Origin: Pteria penguin
Taxonomy: Eukaryota > Mollusca > Bivalvia > Pterioida > Pteriidae
DNA length: 64,000 bases
Reading direction: 5' to 3'
Assembly (NCBI GenBank): GCA_035048485.1
Contig: CM068583.1
Coordinates: 28,703,841-28,767,840 of the forward strand
Part shown: positions 22,685-55,988 of the stretch, piece by piece
Position numbering within the stretch: position 1 is the stretch's first letter
How the letters are laid out: each line of letters begins with the position of its first letter
Position numbers and translations under genes: made by a program
The notes under the pieces: model-generated
Told to the model about the DNA's origin: nothing
What the model saw: the letters and a program-made list of their open reading frames with translations, nothing else
Databases searched by the model: none

Positions 22685-23175
22685 CTACATTACTTTTAAA
22701 GTTCTTCGGGAAAAGATAGCTGTAGTTCTTGTTATTTCGACTTTAAGCTTCCAAAAATTACAATTATCAGAAAATGCATCTAACAGTAGGTGTATCATAA
22801 CAGAGGATTGTATCATCAACCAATAGAAAAAAATCGAAATATCTTCAACATCATTGTAAACACATGATACGCCTTCTAGTTTGGGTTTTTTGTTTTGTTT
22901 TGGGGTTTGGGGGGGGGGTGTTTTGTTTTTGTGGGTTTTTTTTTTTTGGGGGGGGGGTTGTTTTTGTAATGAAAACATTGTCTTATATATAGAGACAAAT
23001 AAAAGAAAAGATAAATTTTCACCTTGCCTTAAACCATTATTACAATAGTAATACTCAGACTGTTCACTATTAAAGACAATTCCTGATTTAGTACCCTGAT
23101 ATATATGATAGATTATTCTAAACATTCTGCCATTTACTCTGTTTATCATCATTTTGTTCCACAATCTCGTCCTCC
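22685..23175 (-). pseudogene. LINE reverse transcriptase relic
   Basis: The minus strand reads a partial RT domain: LWNKMMINRVNGRMFRII.HIYQGTKS, then CNNGLRQGENLS (the 'GxRQGxxLSP' motif). After a G/T simple-sequence expansion (about 22895-22965) comes LLLDAFSDNCNFWKLKVEI (the usual 'L..F...W.L.VN..KT' region). The YADD-like catalytic box is destroyed by the low-complexity insertion. Same general CR1/Jockey-type family as the relic at 815-1870. Confidence 0.8.
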
Positions 23176-23715
23176 ATATTTTACCAATTTTTACTTATTT
23201 CATTTAACTAGCGTAAAATGAGTATTTCAAAAGAACACACATTTATCCACAGTTAAGTACCGTATTCTAAATCCAGCTTGAGTTTTAGTATATTTCATCT
23301 GTTACTTCCGTAAAATGGTAGTTTCCAAAGCAGCTGACATTTTCAGCCTCCCCAGGGGTATGCCCAACACATTTTACAAAACATTATCAAGTTTCTGGTG
23401 GGATATAAACAATGCCAAAATTTAATAACATATCGTTTTTAATATATCAAAAATGTTTTCCACTTTGAACCATTTCACATAGATAGTTTCAGTTTCACCT
23501 GTGCTAATAAAATCGCTATGGAAGTGTTTATATGTAAGCTTTTAACGTGAAATTTATTTTTCATACTAATCTCAAAATCAGGCAACTCTACATATCAAAT
23601 ATGGACCGTCTTTAGTTTAACAAAGGCACAAAATATAATACAATTCTATTAGCTCAATAATTTTGGGGTACTGTGATTTACGTATTAAACCACAAACATT
23701 TAAACACAAAATATT

Positions 23716-23985
23716 TTTGATGATTTTTGTTTTAACGTCACATCACGAATATTTCACGTATATGGTGACGGCATCTGCCTGATGCGGGGCATACAAATTT
23801 TGACCTTTGCAACGGACCCACCCGAAGCAGTGAGGGATCTTTAACGTACCATGCATACCACGACACGGGGCCTCGGTTTTTACTGTCTCATCCGAAAGAC
23901 AGAACACCGGCATGACCAGAGCGGGACTCGAACCCCGGCCTCCCGATCAGGAGTCCGACGCGATACCACTAGGCCACGCCGGCTT
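23716..23985 (-). mobile_element. tRNA-derived SINE, copy C (complete)
   Basis: Reverse-orientation copy of the SINE at 2562-2837, with the same box A/B head (plus strand GGACTCGAACCCCGGCC, CCACTAGGCCACGCCGGC) and body. Flanked by an 11-bp target duplication CACAAAATATT (23705-23715 and 23986-23996). Confidence 0.92.
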
Positions 23986-23999
23986 CACAAAATATTAAT

Positions 24000-24560
24000 A
24001 GACTTGTAAGAAAAGGAGCTATGTACAGGCATAACATCTGAAAATAAACAATATACGGGACCAAAATCTGAAAAATAATTATTTATAGTTTCTGCATCTG
24101 AGGATGAAAAATGTACAGACCTTCTGTCAGCAGGATGGCTGTCGGCGGGTCCCTTGTTTCTCTCTCTGTGGCGAAGAATGCACCCGAGATCGCTTTGGCG
24201 GTCATGAAGAACTTAGGAGCATGCGATGACTTTTGACTGACTGCCCCCGGCATCTTCGCTGTCAGTTTATCGCGTGCGAGGACAACCTTCAGTTTCTACC
24301 GACCTGTCTTTTTAGCGAGTGAGTAGCGATGAATAATAATTATTGTTGAGAGCGTTATTAGATGCATAGATTTACTCCAGACTTATCTTTTTAATCCTGT
24401 GGAAATAGCTATTGTATCAGATGGAGGCCTAAAAATACTGGCTTTCGGACATGTGGAGCAGTATATACTTCAACTTCCGTAATCTAATTTATGAACAGAA
24501 CTATAAACTATATGTAAGCGCTTCTGAGTCCACCATCTGACACATTAATGCACTATCGAA
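24000..24560. other. Intergenic, nothing recognised
   Basis: A somewhat GC-richer island near 24120-24310 lacks a convincing reading frame or splice sites. It may be a piece of a decayed gene or repeat. Confidence 0.3.
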
Positions 24561-24561
24561 A

Positions 24562-24730
24562 ATACACCGATCCACTTTCGTCGAATGTTAAGCACTATAG
24601 CGCAGAGTACGACTTTGATGAGTTCATCATGGTGGATGGACAAGTCGGACATTTGATTATGACGTCATAAGCATAACCATCAAAAGTCCGATAAACATTG
24701 CTTTCTATACTAAAAAGTGGATCGGTGTAT
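24562..24730. mobile_element. MITE, TIR ATACACCGATCCACTTT, copy 2
   Basis: The ends are ATACACCGATCCACTTTCG and AAGTGGATCGGTGTAT. It shares its interior with 9934-10096, including TGACGTCATAAG, but has a small insertion near 24625. Confidence 0.88.
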
Positions 24731-25042
24731 CACTTTTAAATTTTACATGTAACACGCATTTTGATTGGTTTAAAAATTTGTGGTATATCTCATCCACGAA
24801 TTTTTTTTCTCTGACGACGTAATTTCCCGCGTATCCTTAGGCCTAACTGTGACGTCAATATTCATACCAGCGCAGCAGAAATTTACAAATGTTGAGAAAT
24901 AGTGCAGACATAACGTACCAATTTTTTTGAGAATTTAAAACATGTTAGAAAGGTGATGATACGGGGTGATTCTAATTTGTTTTTCGTTGGATGGTGGTAT
25001 ACCACGACAACAAGAACGGAACACTTACCCGCAACGATGCAG

Positions 25043-25254
25043 GGATGAGTTTTACTAAAGGTCGTAAGGCCAAACGTAGGCGTAGACGTAAACTTTGCTG
25101 AGAAATATTTGTTTCCTCCCTTTTACAACGTTTACCAATGTAATCACGTATGAACATAGACTTCAAGAAAAATTCAATAGACGTACACGTAAATTTAGTC
25201 GAAAAATTTACGTCTAAGTCTACGTTTGGGCTTACGACCTTTAGAAAAACTCAC
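25043..25254. mobile_element. MITE with ~48-bp terminal inverted repeats
   Basis: ATGAGTTTTACTAAAGGTCG... at the left is matched in reverse complement by the right end at about 25207-25254, which contains CGACCTTTAGAAAAACTCAC, with few mismatches. The inner ends of both arms contain GTAGACG/CGTCTA words. No ORF. Target duplication not clear. Confidence 0.8.
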
Positions 25255-25397
25255 TCCAGTTTCCCGTCCTATTTTCCTCCGTCCGACAAAAAAAAAAAAA
25301 AAAGATTCATTCCTCAAATCCCATGGACGAGCCGACCGTGATGCTGGAACGTTGGACTTCGGAAAAAGGAATATTATACATGTGACGGATGCCGATA

Positions 25398-25520
25398 TCG
25401 GCCCGGATAGCTCAATGGTGAGAGCGTCTGCCATAACAGCGGAAGGTTCTAGGTTAGATTCCCGGGTCCGACCACAATTTTTCACCTGCCTGTTACATAC
25501 AGGTAAATTTACATCCACGA
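25398..25520 (+). mobile_element. Second tRNA-derived SINE family or tRNA-pseudogene head
   Basis: The sequence GCCCGGATAGCTCAATGGTG opens a tRNA-like fold. A D-arm-like GCTC...GAGC, an anticodon stem TCTGC/GCGGA with a 7-base loop and a degenerate T-arm are visible, but the acceptor stem does not pair. A non-tRNA body follows (TTTTTCACCTGCCTGTTACA). It resembles 27185-27310 in its head and the TTTTTC.C.GCCTG.TACA start of its body. Its head differs from the main SINE family. Confidence 0.55.
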
Positions 25521-25544
25521 GAGCGAGTACCTCTTAGTCAGCTA

Positions 25545-25727
25545 ATTTAATGCAAAATGAAAAATGTAGTAATGATAGACCCTGTCTCTATTATTGCCGG
25601 ACTGACGTTTTGGTTGACAAAATCATTATTGTTCCCGCAAAATGTCGTCATAGATAAATTCTTACTGAAACGTTAGTCCCGCTTTTATTACTACATTTTT
25701 TACAATCTATTTTTCATTTTGCATTAA
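25545..25727. mobile_element. Foldback element (partial inverted repeats)
   Basis: The outer arms TTTAATGCAAAATGAAAAAT (left, about 25548) and ATTTTTCATTTTGCATTAAA (right, ends about 25727) are inverted. Inner arms share the CGGGACTAACGTTT-like words of the adjoining MITE. Probably a rearranged relative of 25727-25906. Confidence 0.6.
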
Positions 25728-25906
25728 ATAGACCCTTTCTATGTTACTGCGGGACTAACATTTTGGATGGCAAAATGATAACTGTTCCCGCTATATAACG
25801 TCAGAGACAATCAATTTTTTTATTATAACGTCAAAATTTTTTATGGTAAAGGTTATCATTTGCCGACCAAAATGTTAGTCACGCAGTAACAGTGAAAATG
25901 TCTATT
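25727..25906. mobile_element. MITE with ~58-bp inverted repeats, AATAGACC ends
   Basis: The left arm has GTTACTGCGGGACTAACATT and the right arm has AATGTTAGTCACGCAGTAAC. Both ends lie at TTAA words (25724-25727 and 25905-25908), so a TTAA target is possible. Like the element at 9603-9792 it begins AATAGACC, but the interiors differ. Confidence 0.75.
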
Positions 25907-26678
25907 AAAGGAAATGTTCTGCTTCGAGGAATCTATGACCTTAATTTATGACGTCACAGAATTAAAAGTACGATCCGATGTCGTCAAGTTAGGGGGGATG
26001 GGTCAGCGTACAACGAGACACACTACAATCAAAACAGTACGTATGTAATTTTAGATTTTAATGTATAGAATCCATACTTGAGCAAAATTATCTTCTGCCA
26101 TCCTATCTCTCCTTCGGGTGAGATAGAATAAACCGGCCCAATGCCATGGTATAATATGTTGGCGTCTTAAAGATAACGCATGGTTTCGGGGGGTTACGTA
26201 GCATTACTGGTCAGGTACGTATACCCAGACGCGCGGTATATCCGGACGATCGCTATTTTTTTTTTTATTTTTATTTTTTTTTTTTTTTTTGTTACTTACT
26301 GAAAATTTCAAGTAACGTTAACTGCATGAATTGAAAAACATCATCTTTTTAAACTGAATGTAACTGGCATTTTTATTCTTTCAGTATGATTTTAACGAGC
26401 GTCCATATTTAATTTACCGACCAGTCTATGATCTTTGAGGGGCGTAAAACAATATGTATCACCTAGAGAAATGAGTGGTTGGTCCAGAAATGTGATTAAG
26501 GGTCACTACTGAATCTTTTAACTCAGATCCATGCATTCCTTCTCTGGTCAATAAGGATTGTAAGAAGACCCAATCATCTTGTAGATTATGTGGAAATACA
26601 GTGACATATATACATGTACATAGATCTATGTATACTGTCAGAATGTCAGGTGTCGTCGAAGCAGGGACAATACAGATG

Positions 26679-27127
26679 TAGTGACGACAAAGCCCAGGGT
26701 GACTTGGTAGGGTGATAGGGGAAAGGGAGAAAAGATAACACGATGAAGTGACGACAAAGCGCAAGGTGACTTGGCAGGCTGATGGGGGAAAGGGAGAAAA
26801 GATAACAAGATGAAGTGCCGACAAATCCCCGGGTGATTTAGCAGGGTTATAGAGGAAAGGAAAAAAAGATAACTCGATGGAGTCACGACAAAGCCCCGGG
26901 TGACTTGACAGAGGTATAGGGATAGGGAGAAAAGATAACACGATGAAGACACGACAAAGCCCTGGGTGACTTGGCAGAGGTATAGAGGAAAGTAAGAAAA
27001 TATAACACGATGAAGACACGACAAAGCCCTGGGTGACTTGGCAGAGGTATAGAGGAAAGTAAGAAAAGATATCACGATGGAATCACGACAAAGCCCGGGT
27101 GATTTGGCAGAGGTATAGGGAAAACGG
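26679..27127. repeat. Minisatellite, ~62-67-bp unit, about 7 copies
   Basis: The unit contains CACGACAAAGCCCTGGGTGA followed by cttggcagaggtataggg and aaagggagaaaagataacacg. The long overlapping minus-strand ORFs (up to 186 codons) are simply repeats of the unit in several frames and have no coding signature. Confidence 0.93.
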
Positions 27128-27184
27128 AGGTTACAGATTAAAGGTCTATCAAATTACAGGTAAACCCTACAGTCACGGAGAGTG

Positions 27185-27310
27185 AGGGTCTGTTCCCGTG
27201 ATGGTGAGAGAGCGTCCGGCGCCTTCATAGAGGAAGGTTCTGGGTTCGATTTCGGATCCGGCCACATGTTTTTCTCTGGCCTGCTACACCTGTAAGAAGA
27301 CATTAAGATC
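27185..27310 (+). mobile_element. tRNA-like SINE head, divergent
   Basis: GATGGTGAGAGAGCGTC (box A-like), then GGAAGGTTCTGGGTTCGATT (box B), then a body TTTTTCTCTGGCCTGCTACA. These match the elements seen at 25398-25520 in the same order. Confidence 0.5.
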
Positions 27311-28093
27311 ATGTTTGCTAGACAGAGGGAGGGACTGGGAAATATGAATTCATACTGATCTTAGTCCGAAACGCTGATACATGTACAAATGCAGTTCAGT
27401 GTCGTCTATCAGTACCTCTCGGGAAACACTGAAAGGTACATGACAAGAACAGCCTGAAATATGCACGTGTAACTCATTACAGATTGCAGAGAGAAGGAAT
27501 GGAACGTCTGGTTGTTACGTTCGGAGATGCAATGCAGAGGATTTCTTGGATAGTGTGATTGTGGGAAAAGCAAAGAAATGAGAGTACCCCGATTTGGAAC
27601 ACAGGAGAGGGATTATGTGAACTTTCCCCCTATAAGTAGAAGTCCAACCCTGGTATTTTTTCTCGTCTATGCGAATCGTTCGCTATTCCCATGCAATAAT
27701 AGTATAGAATAAGGAATTCGTTATTAGATGTCAGTATTTGTATGTTAAATGCCTCCATGCTTTAGACTTTTTATATACTAGTATTCAATCAATACCAGTA
27801 CCAATATCAGTAGATTTTGATTGAATACATGCAAGACATAATCAATAAAATGCTGCCTTCGAACGGCTTGGATATTACTTGTACCATGTCGTATTCAATT
27901 CTGATTGGTTGAGAAAGTAACTTTTCCGTATGAGACTTTTAAGCCAAATATTCCCCTGGTATATTTGTGTAAAAACGTAATTACCTTGGTATATTTAATT
28001 AAATGTGGCCCTCTTCTTGATTTGTCTTTCAAATTAAGTTGCTACTGCAGTACTATGCTTGTTTTAGCAATTGAAATTTGACTTTATTTTTAG

Positions 28094-28450
28094 AATCTAA
28101 TGGAACGGATAAAGAAAATAAAAAGTCAGCGTCCAGATCTAGACACTTCAGCATCTCTAAAAACTTTAGTAATAGAGCTTAAATTAAGGTTGGCATCTGT
28201 GTGTCCAGTAATAACGGAGGAAACGAGACGAAACAGGAGGGTCAAGGTCATGGAAACATGGCCATCGTCACGAGAAGTACCTATCCTTAAAGTAAACACA
28301 AACCAAGATTTCATCGTGACTGAAAATATCACAGTGAAAACTCAAAGACTAGCAGAGTGTAAAAATGTTATGTCTAAAATGAAACGCTTTTATTAATGTT
28401 TGATAATGAACAATAGGTACTGTACGTGTTAATAAAAAAGTGCAAATAAT
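28094..28450 (+). CDS. Candidate orphan terminal exon, unknown protein
   Basis: A polypyrimidine-like stretch with acceptor TTTATTTTTAG ends at 28093. It is followed by a 98-codon open frame from Met 28100 to a stop at 28394-28396, and then AATAAA at 28431-28436. Acceptor, ORF and polyadenylation signal in this order would fit the last exon of a plus-strand gene. The product is lysine/arginine-rich with no motif I recognise. No upstream exon was found, so it may be a processed remnant or chance. Confidence 0.25.
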
Positions 28451-29607
28451 ATGAATAACAAAAACAATTACCGGGTAAATATTTATGTATTTTTAGCTTC
28501 AATATATTCTTCGTGTTTCAAGATTTTCCGAAATATAGTCTTGTGAAGATTCTGAACACTCCGATGCATTTAATCTTTTTTTTTTTCCATATTAAGAAAT
28601 ATCTCAAAGTAGTCCGTTCTCTTGAACATACTTTACTATGTTCTGGATTCGCGGATCTGGCTAGATAACGACACTTTTAGAGGACTTTTAGTTTGCCATC
28701 TCGACCAAGATTTTCAAACTCTCCTCTTTGGATCGTGGGATCAATGTTTAAAAAAAAAAGCCAGACGGATATTAGACTTTAAGCGCTTAATGTAGCTCAT
28801 TAGAGCTGTCGGCTCAAATGATCTCACAAACAGTTCAATTCACCTATACACGTACATGCAAATCTAGTCTTTAATTGTCGGTCTTATTCAGAAACTTTGC
28901 TTAGTAAGAAATTCAGCACCAAATCAAGCACCTGGTTGTACGCCTAGAGTTGAACTACTTCTGATTGCTTCTTGTTGTATGATAAGAATATACATGTAGA
29001 AGTACATTTGTAATTTCTAATAATACTGTCGTCGCCATGAAATTCGTACCTTTGAAAATTGGCAATTATTTTCAAATTTTTAAATTTTCCGAAACCCATA
29101 CATTTCAATCGAATTCATTTTGTCGTACTTAATGATAAATTTTGAAATAGTATGAAACCAAAGGTGCTGTGACAAATATTAACACATCCAAGAACGATAA
29201 CTCGGGTAAAAATAGTTCATCAAATGCCTGATCTCATAGAAATGCAGATACATTTCTGACATATTTCTTGCTTACATTTTTATTATAATAATATTATGGA
29301 TGAAGATTGAATTTGAATTTTCGTCATAATCTAGCCTTCTGATTTCTACTATAGTCCTATCTAGATTGAATATTGCCTTGTCAAGTTATTATTTTCAGTT
29401 ACAACCAAGTTGTTTCAATTTTCTGGACAAATTTCTATGACAGTGTCTACAGATATATGCAAATGAAGGTGATTTTCGGGTGCACGGATAACATGACGAG
29501 AACAGCAAGTATATTATCACTACATGTACATGTATATAGCTAAATTGCATTACTGGCCAAGCACTTGAAGCTGAACTGTTGCCCAAGTGTCACAATTTTA
29601 GTAGAGT
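28451..29607. other. Intergenic, nothing recognised
   Basis: AT-rich DNA without recognisable genes or ordered repeats. Confidence 0.4.
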
Positions 29608-31078
29608 GTTACATGCTCTTTCTCAGGTTTCTATGAGCTAAACCCCTGCTCTGGGAGTCATGAATCTCACACTTATAGCAGAGGCCTACATGCTCTTTCT
29701 CTAGTCTCTATGGTTTAAACCCCTGCTCTAGGGGTCATGAAGCTGACACTTATAGCAGAGGCCTATATGCTCTTTCTCTAGTCTCTATGGTCTAAACCCC
29801 TGCTCTGGGAGTCCTGAATCTCACACTTATGGTAGAGGCCTACATGCTCTTTCTCTAGTCTCTATGGTCTAAACCCCTGCTCAGGGGTTCATGAATCTGA
29901 CAATTATGGCAGAGGCCTACATGCTCTTTCTCTAGTCTCTATGGTCTAAACCCCTGCTCTGGGGGTCATGAATCTGACACTTATGGTACAGGGCTACATG
30001 CTCTTTCTCTAGTCTCTATGGTCTAAACCCCTGCTCTGGGAGTCTTGAATCTCACACTTATGGTAGAAGCCTACATGCTCTTTCTGTAGTCTCTATGGTC
30101 TAAACCCCTGCTCTGGGGTCATGTATCTGACACTTATGGTACAGGGCTACATGCTCTTTCTGTAGTCTCTATGAGATAAACCCCTGCTCTGGGGGTCATG
30201 AATCTGAATCTGACACTTATGGTACAGGGCTACATGCTCTTTCTCTAGTCTCTATGGTCTAAACCCCTGCTCTGGGAGTCCTGAATCTCACACTTATGGT
30301 ACAGGGCTACAGGCTCTTTCTGTAGTCTCTATGGTCTAAACCCCTGCTCTGGGGTCATGTATCTGACACTTATGGTACAGGGCTACATGCTCTTTCTGTA
30401 GTCTCTATGAGATAAACCCCTGCTCTGGGGTCATGAATCTGAATCTGACACTTATGGTACAGGGCTACATGCTCTTTCTCTAGTCTTTATGGTCTAAACC
30501 CCTGCTCTGGGAGTCCTGAATCTCACACTTATGGTAGAGGCCTACATGCTCTTTCTGTAGTCTCTATGGTCTAAACCCCTGCTCTGGGAGTCTTGAATCT
30601 CACACTTATGGTAGAGGCCTATATGCTCTTTCTCTAGTCTCTATGGTCTAAACCCCTGCTCAGGGGTTCATGAATCTGACAATTATGGCAGAGGCCTACA
30701 TGCTCTTTCTCTAGTCTCTATGGTCTAAACCCCTGCTCTGGGGGTCATGAATCTGACACTTATGGTACAGGGCTACATGCTCTTTCTCTAGTCTCTATGG
30801 TCTAAACCCCTGCTCTGGGGGTCATGAATCTGAATCTGACACTTATGGTACAGGGCTACATGCTCTTTCTCTAGTCTCTATGGTCTAAACCCCTGCTCTG
30901 GGAGTCCTGAATCTCACACTTATGGTACAGGGCTACAGGCTCTTTCTCTAGTCTCTAATGTCGTGAATCTCGCATTTATGGTAGAAGGCTACATACTCTC
31001 TCTTCAGTCTACGTGGGCTAAACCCCTGCTCTGGGAGTCCTGAATCACACTTTAGTAGAGGCCTACATGCTCTTTCTA
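29608..31078. repeat. Large minisatellite, ~77-bp unit, about 19 copies
   Basis: Units contain TACATGCTCTTTCTCTAGTC, then tctatggtctaaacccctgctctggg, then an alternating segment (GTCATGAATCTGACACTTAT or GTCCTGAATCTCACACTTAT) and GGTAGAGGCC/GGTACAGGGC. Subtypes alternate in blocks, and some units have an extra GAATCT, indicating higher-order duplication of groups of units. Decayed units continue to about 31200. No reading frame. Confidence 0.95.
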
Positions 31079-32190
31079 CCACAAACTGAATTCCTTAAAA
31101 ATACATAGTAAAGAAACATTGAGACTAAACCCTCCCTTAGAGGTCATGGAATTCACACTTCTGGTCGAAGCCTTTAAGCACTTTCTACCAAGTATCCAGT
31201 TTTCTTTACATTGTATACAGTATAATGCAGATATTTTTCAACGACTAAGTACATTATTACTAAATGGTCATTTTGACTCCCCCTCCCCCTAGGGCTGAAC
31301 CCAGCCTGTAGAGACAATAGAAGCAGCATGTGATTTTCACATTTTTGTACAGAACTTCATGTTCTTTATAACTGTGCATACAATGATTGTTCAAATGTGA
31401 AGGAGTAGGAGTGACATTTGAAGACAGGGTAACTGGTATGTTCAGCAACTTTGATTTGGCTTTACCACTAAGGCCTCAGGGGTACACCAATAATGAAGTT
31501 TTCATTCCATATGTTTCTTTCAATCTGAAGATGATTCATAGGTTATACACGGAAAATGTTGGATGGTTTACAGATGATGACCACTCGCAAAAGGTCACTT
31601 AAGTAATTAGGGTCATCTTCAATGGTTTGCTTCCCCTGAATCTGGGAGACCTATCACTACTTGTTTCTATCTAAATATAATAAATCATGTTTTAATATTT
31701 GCCAATTTAATGATTATCTATTACAAAGAACACAACTACAAGTACATCTTATATATAACAAGTCTTGAATAAATATCCTGAAGTAATTGGTCACCCGAGA
31801 CCAACCTCTTTACGAAAAAAGGTAACTATATAAATTGTCTGTCATATGTATTAGAGGTACAGAATTACAGTAGTTATGAAAAGAGTGTATTTTACATAAT
31901 TACATAAACTCTATGCAGAGCTGACTAGAAACAACTTGTAGGTGTTAATCATGATGTTTTTAACTTCATGAGGTACATTTTTAATTATCAGAAAATCATG
32001 GACATTAATCTATCTTGCTCTATATCTTATACTATGTTTTCAAAAGTGTTCTCATGTCGTCAGCAAGAGGACGGTTTAATGAAATGTGTTGTCTGCTCTC
32101 GTCGTCCCCTGTAGTGGAAAAAATGGCATGACAGTTGTGTGATGGCTTGTATTCACACGACTTGTCTTATTGACCATAATGAGGTCCTTG
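31079..32190. other. Intergenic, decayed edge of the 77-bp array
   Basis: Aside from eroded repeat units up to about 31200 nothing is recognised. Confidence 0.4.
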
Positions 32191-32192
32191 GC

Positions 32193-32637
32193 TGAGATTT
32201 GGTCTGTCAAGTAGCAGTCACCTTTATCTACCTGACTGAGATTTGGTCTGTCAAGTAGCAGTCACCTTTATCTACCTGGCTGAAATTTGGTCTGTCAAGT
32301 AGCAGTCACCTTTATCTACCTGACTGAGATTTGGTCTGTCAAGTAGCAGTCATCTTTATCTACCTGACTGAGATTTGGTCTGTCAGGTAGCAGTCACCTT
32401 TATCTACCTGAAAGAGATTTGGTCTGTCAAGTAGCAGTCACCTTTATCTACCTGACTGAGATTTGGTCTGTCAAGTAACAGTTACCTTTATTTACCTGAC
32501 TGAAATTTGGTCTGTCAGGTAGCAGTCACCTTTATCTACCTGAAAGAGATTTGGTCTGTCAAGTAGCAGTCACCTTTATCTACCTGACTGAAATTTGGTC
32601 TGTCAAGTAGCAGTCATCTTTATCTACCTGACTGAAA
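32193..32637. repeat. Minisatellite, 44-bp unit, 10 copies
   Basis: The unit contains GACTGAGATTTGGTCTGTCA then agtagcagtcacctttatctacct. Copies are 90% or more alike, and a two-unit pattern with CTGAAAGAGATT recurs. It lies about 1.6 kb beyond the stop codon of the V-ATPase gene. Confidence 0.95.
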
Positions 32638-32639
32638 TT

Positions 32640-34266
32640 AGAAGAAAATTAGAGATTTCTAATCAAGAGCAGACACATCGCTTCAATAAACCCTCTGTAC
32701 CTTGAAATATTTCCTCATTTGGGAACTTTCAACACACATACCCTATGTATGTTATTTATACTTTTTCTTCATTTAAAAGGGATAAATATGATGAACAAGT
32801 ACACACCTCTACAGGTGAAAATAAGTCTTGGTTAGTATTTATCATAACTATTATATCATATAAAATGACAAAGACATAGAAGGAATTCTTCAAATGATAT
32901 GACTGGGGACTAGTATATAAAATATTGAATCAACCGCCCTGTGCAGTGTGTTAAAATACCTTAATGACACACCTTTCTATTATTTGATACAATACTGATG
33001 TGTTGGGATACCTTAGTGACACATCTTTCTATCTTTTTATACAATACTGATTTATGATATTTAAATCATGCACATGGCAAACATATTTTCGGCGTTCTGG
33101 ATATACATTTTGCAAAGAAAACATTCAAGTTACGCAGGTGTTTGTTCTGCTAAATACATACAGTTCTTTTTGGACACAATAATTTTCCATTACATTCGTT
33201 GAATCAACTTCATTTGAGTATCTTCTATAACAACATGCACAAAATCATAGGAAATCAGTTCATACACCTACTTACTCTGTTTCCATTCATATTTAACATA
33301 TTCACCACCTTTATGATAATACCACAAATGTCTATCTACAGATACTTTCTACACTGTTAAATACATAATTAGAGGCTATCCACACTTACCCAGTTTTATT
33401 ACCCTTAACAATATGCTTTTGTAGCATCATAAACAGTGCACCAAGAAATAAATGGCACAAAACCTTGTATACATCTTCTCTCCCTGACTAGGTAAAGTAT
33501 ACAGCAATTCAACTTTAATTATGTTTTTCAAAGTATTTTATATACCCTTCATGACTACGGAAATCACAGTAGATTGAGATTAATCAAAATTTTCTGTAAC
33601 ATTCTCAGACCAAATTTGATTTAGAAAGGTACTGCATTTCACTCTGATATTCACACTTACACAAGTACATATTCTATATCACATATTATGTATACATGTT
33701 CTATATGATGTAATGATCACTACTTCTACAGCAACATTTAACTCGTAGAATCACAAAGACCTCTCTATACTTCAAAGCAGGATTAAGGGTGTACCATATT
33801 AAGCCATGGAATTTATATATGTAGCCTAGCCTATGTTGTTATATGTAGCATAAAGGAGTGTATCACATAATGCTATTTATGAGCTTTTAGTATTTGTACT
33901 AAAATTCTGTAAATTGACCTGCTTGTTTAACAATATTCACAAAATCAACAAGAGCTACGACAACAGCAGAGCTCACAGGGTGGGTTATAATTCATAAATG
34001 GTGAAAATGTTAATTTATTGTCACACAACACCACTTAAGCTTAAATATCACAATAGTTCTCAACAATCTTTGTTCTTGCTCACTAAATATGACAAAAGAC
34101 TGACTTTTATGCACCATGGTAAATTGATTTAATTATGATCGAAATATTGGTTGAGAAGCATTTAGTTTTGTTTTTTTTAAGTGACCTAATTAGATGTCAT
34201 GGAAGATGAATCTGATTCAACTGTAAGCTTGGAATGATTCAAGTCATGTGAATGTTTGTGTCGGCA
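32640..34266 (-). other. 3' flank / possible 3' UTR of the V-ATPase B gene
   Basis: A minus-strand AATAAA lies at 34014-34019, about 250 bases after the stop codon, and is the nearest plausible polyadenylation signal I saw. A longer UTR is possible. No coding stretch. Confidence 0.35.
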
Positions 34267-54991
<20,725 letters not shown>

Positions 54992-55382
54992 CTTGTTTGA
55001 CATAGATCATGTGACAGTTGTAGCAAATGTCACGAGATTAACATGCCTTTAAATTATTCAACGAAAGATAACTCTAGGTTGTTTTGGCCACGTTGCATGT
55101 GTTACGCCAACGTCTACTTTCTCAACCGTTACTCTGTTTAGTTAGAGAGGAATGTGCCTTTCCTTTCATTATTATATCCTTTTTTTTTAAAGAATGTAGA
55201 AAAATCAAATTCGAAAGTCTAAATAACTGTAAAAAAAATAGATCTAGCTGGGACTTTTATATCTAAAGATATCTTTAGATAGTCTATATAAGTCCCTGGA
55301 TCTAGATACTAGAAAATCTGTTCCCCTTTTATTTCATCATTTATGCACGTTTTAATTTCCCAAATTACAAATATGTCATAGG

Positions 55383-55488
<106 letters not shown>

Positions 55489-55988
55489 ACAGTATTTTTA
55501 TAATAAAAAGCAAAGTACTTATAAATGTCAATTAAAAATAAAATTGAGGGCAATATGTTATGGGCATTATAATAATTGGGAATAATCTCACTTATTTTCA
55601 TTCCTCTTCCAACATTGTTATGACCACTTTTAACTATCATTTATCATACCAGTGCGTGTTGCTGCAGAGACATAGGCTACTTATGTCTCTAGATTTTAGT
55701 ATGTGAAGAAGTTTCTATATATAATGTAGTCTATGTCTCTGGTTGCTGCGGGGAAAACTGTAACGCATTTGTAGATACAAATAACTCCACATTACCTACT
55801 TCACAGTTTTCATAATACTTTTGAATATGAATAAAGCGTACACACTTCTTTGTTTTATGCTTTGAATTAGAATGATTGACGATTATTGAAGACCACCTTT
55901 ATAACAGAAAAACTTGAGTATTACGCACGGAAGTATGGAAGGGACATGTAGAAAAATATATCTCGTACGTACGACAAAGTAAGTTGTG

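Noticed and set aside
26459..27075. Long minus-strand ORFs of 186 and 145 codons in two frames
   Set aside because: They are translations of the ~65-bp minisatellite in several frames; repeated phrases come from the DNA repeat, with no sign of selection for coding.
29608..31078. CRISPR-like array of regular repeats
   Set aside because: Contiguous tandem units without unique spacers, in a eukaryotic genome; it is a minisatellite.
55656..55755. Inverted words GCAGAGACATAGGCTAC / GTAGTCTATGTCTCT as a MITE
   Set aside because: Only about 20 imperfect bases match and a further copy near 56885 stands alone; too little to define an element.
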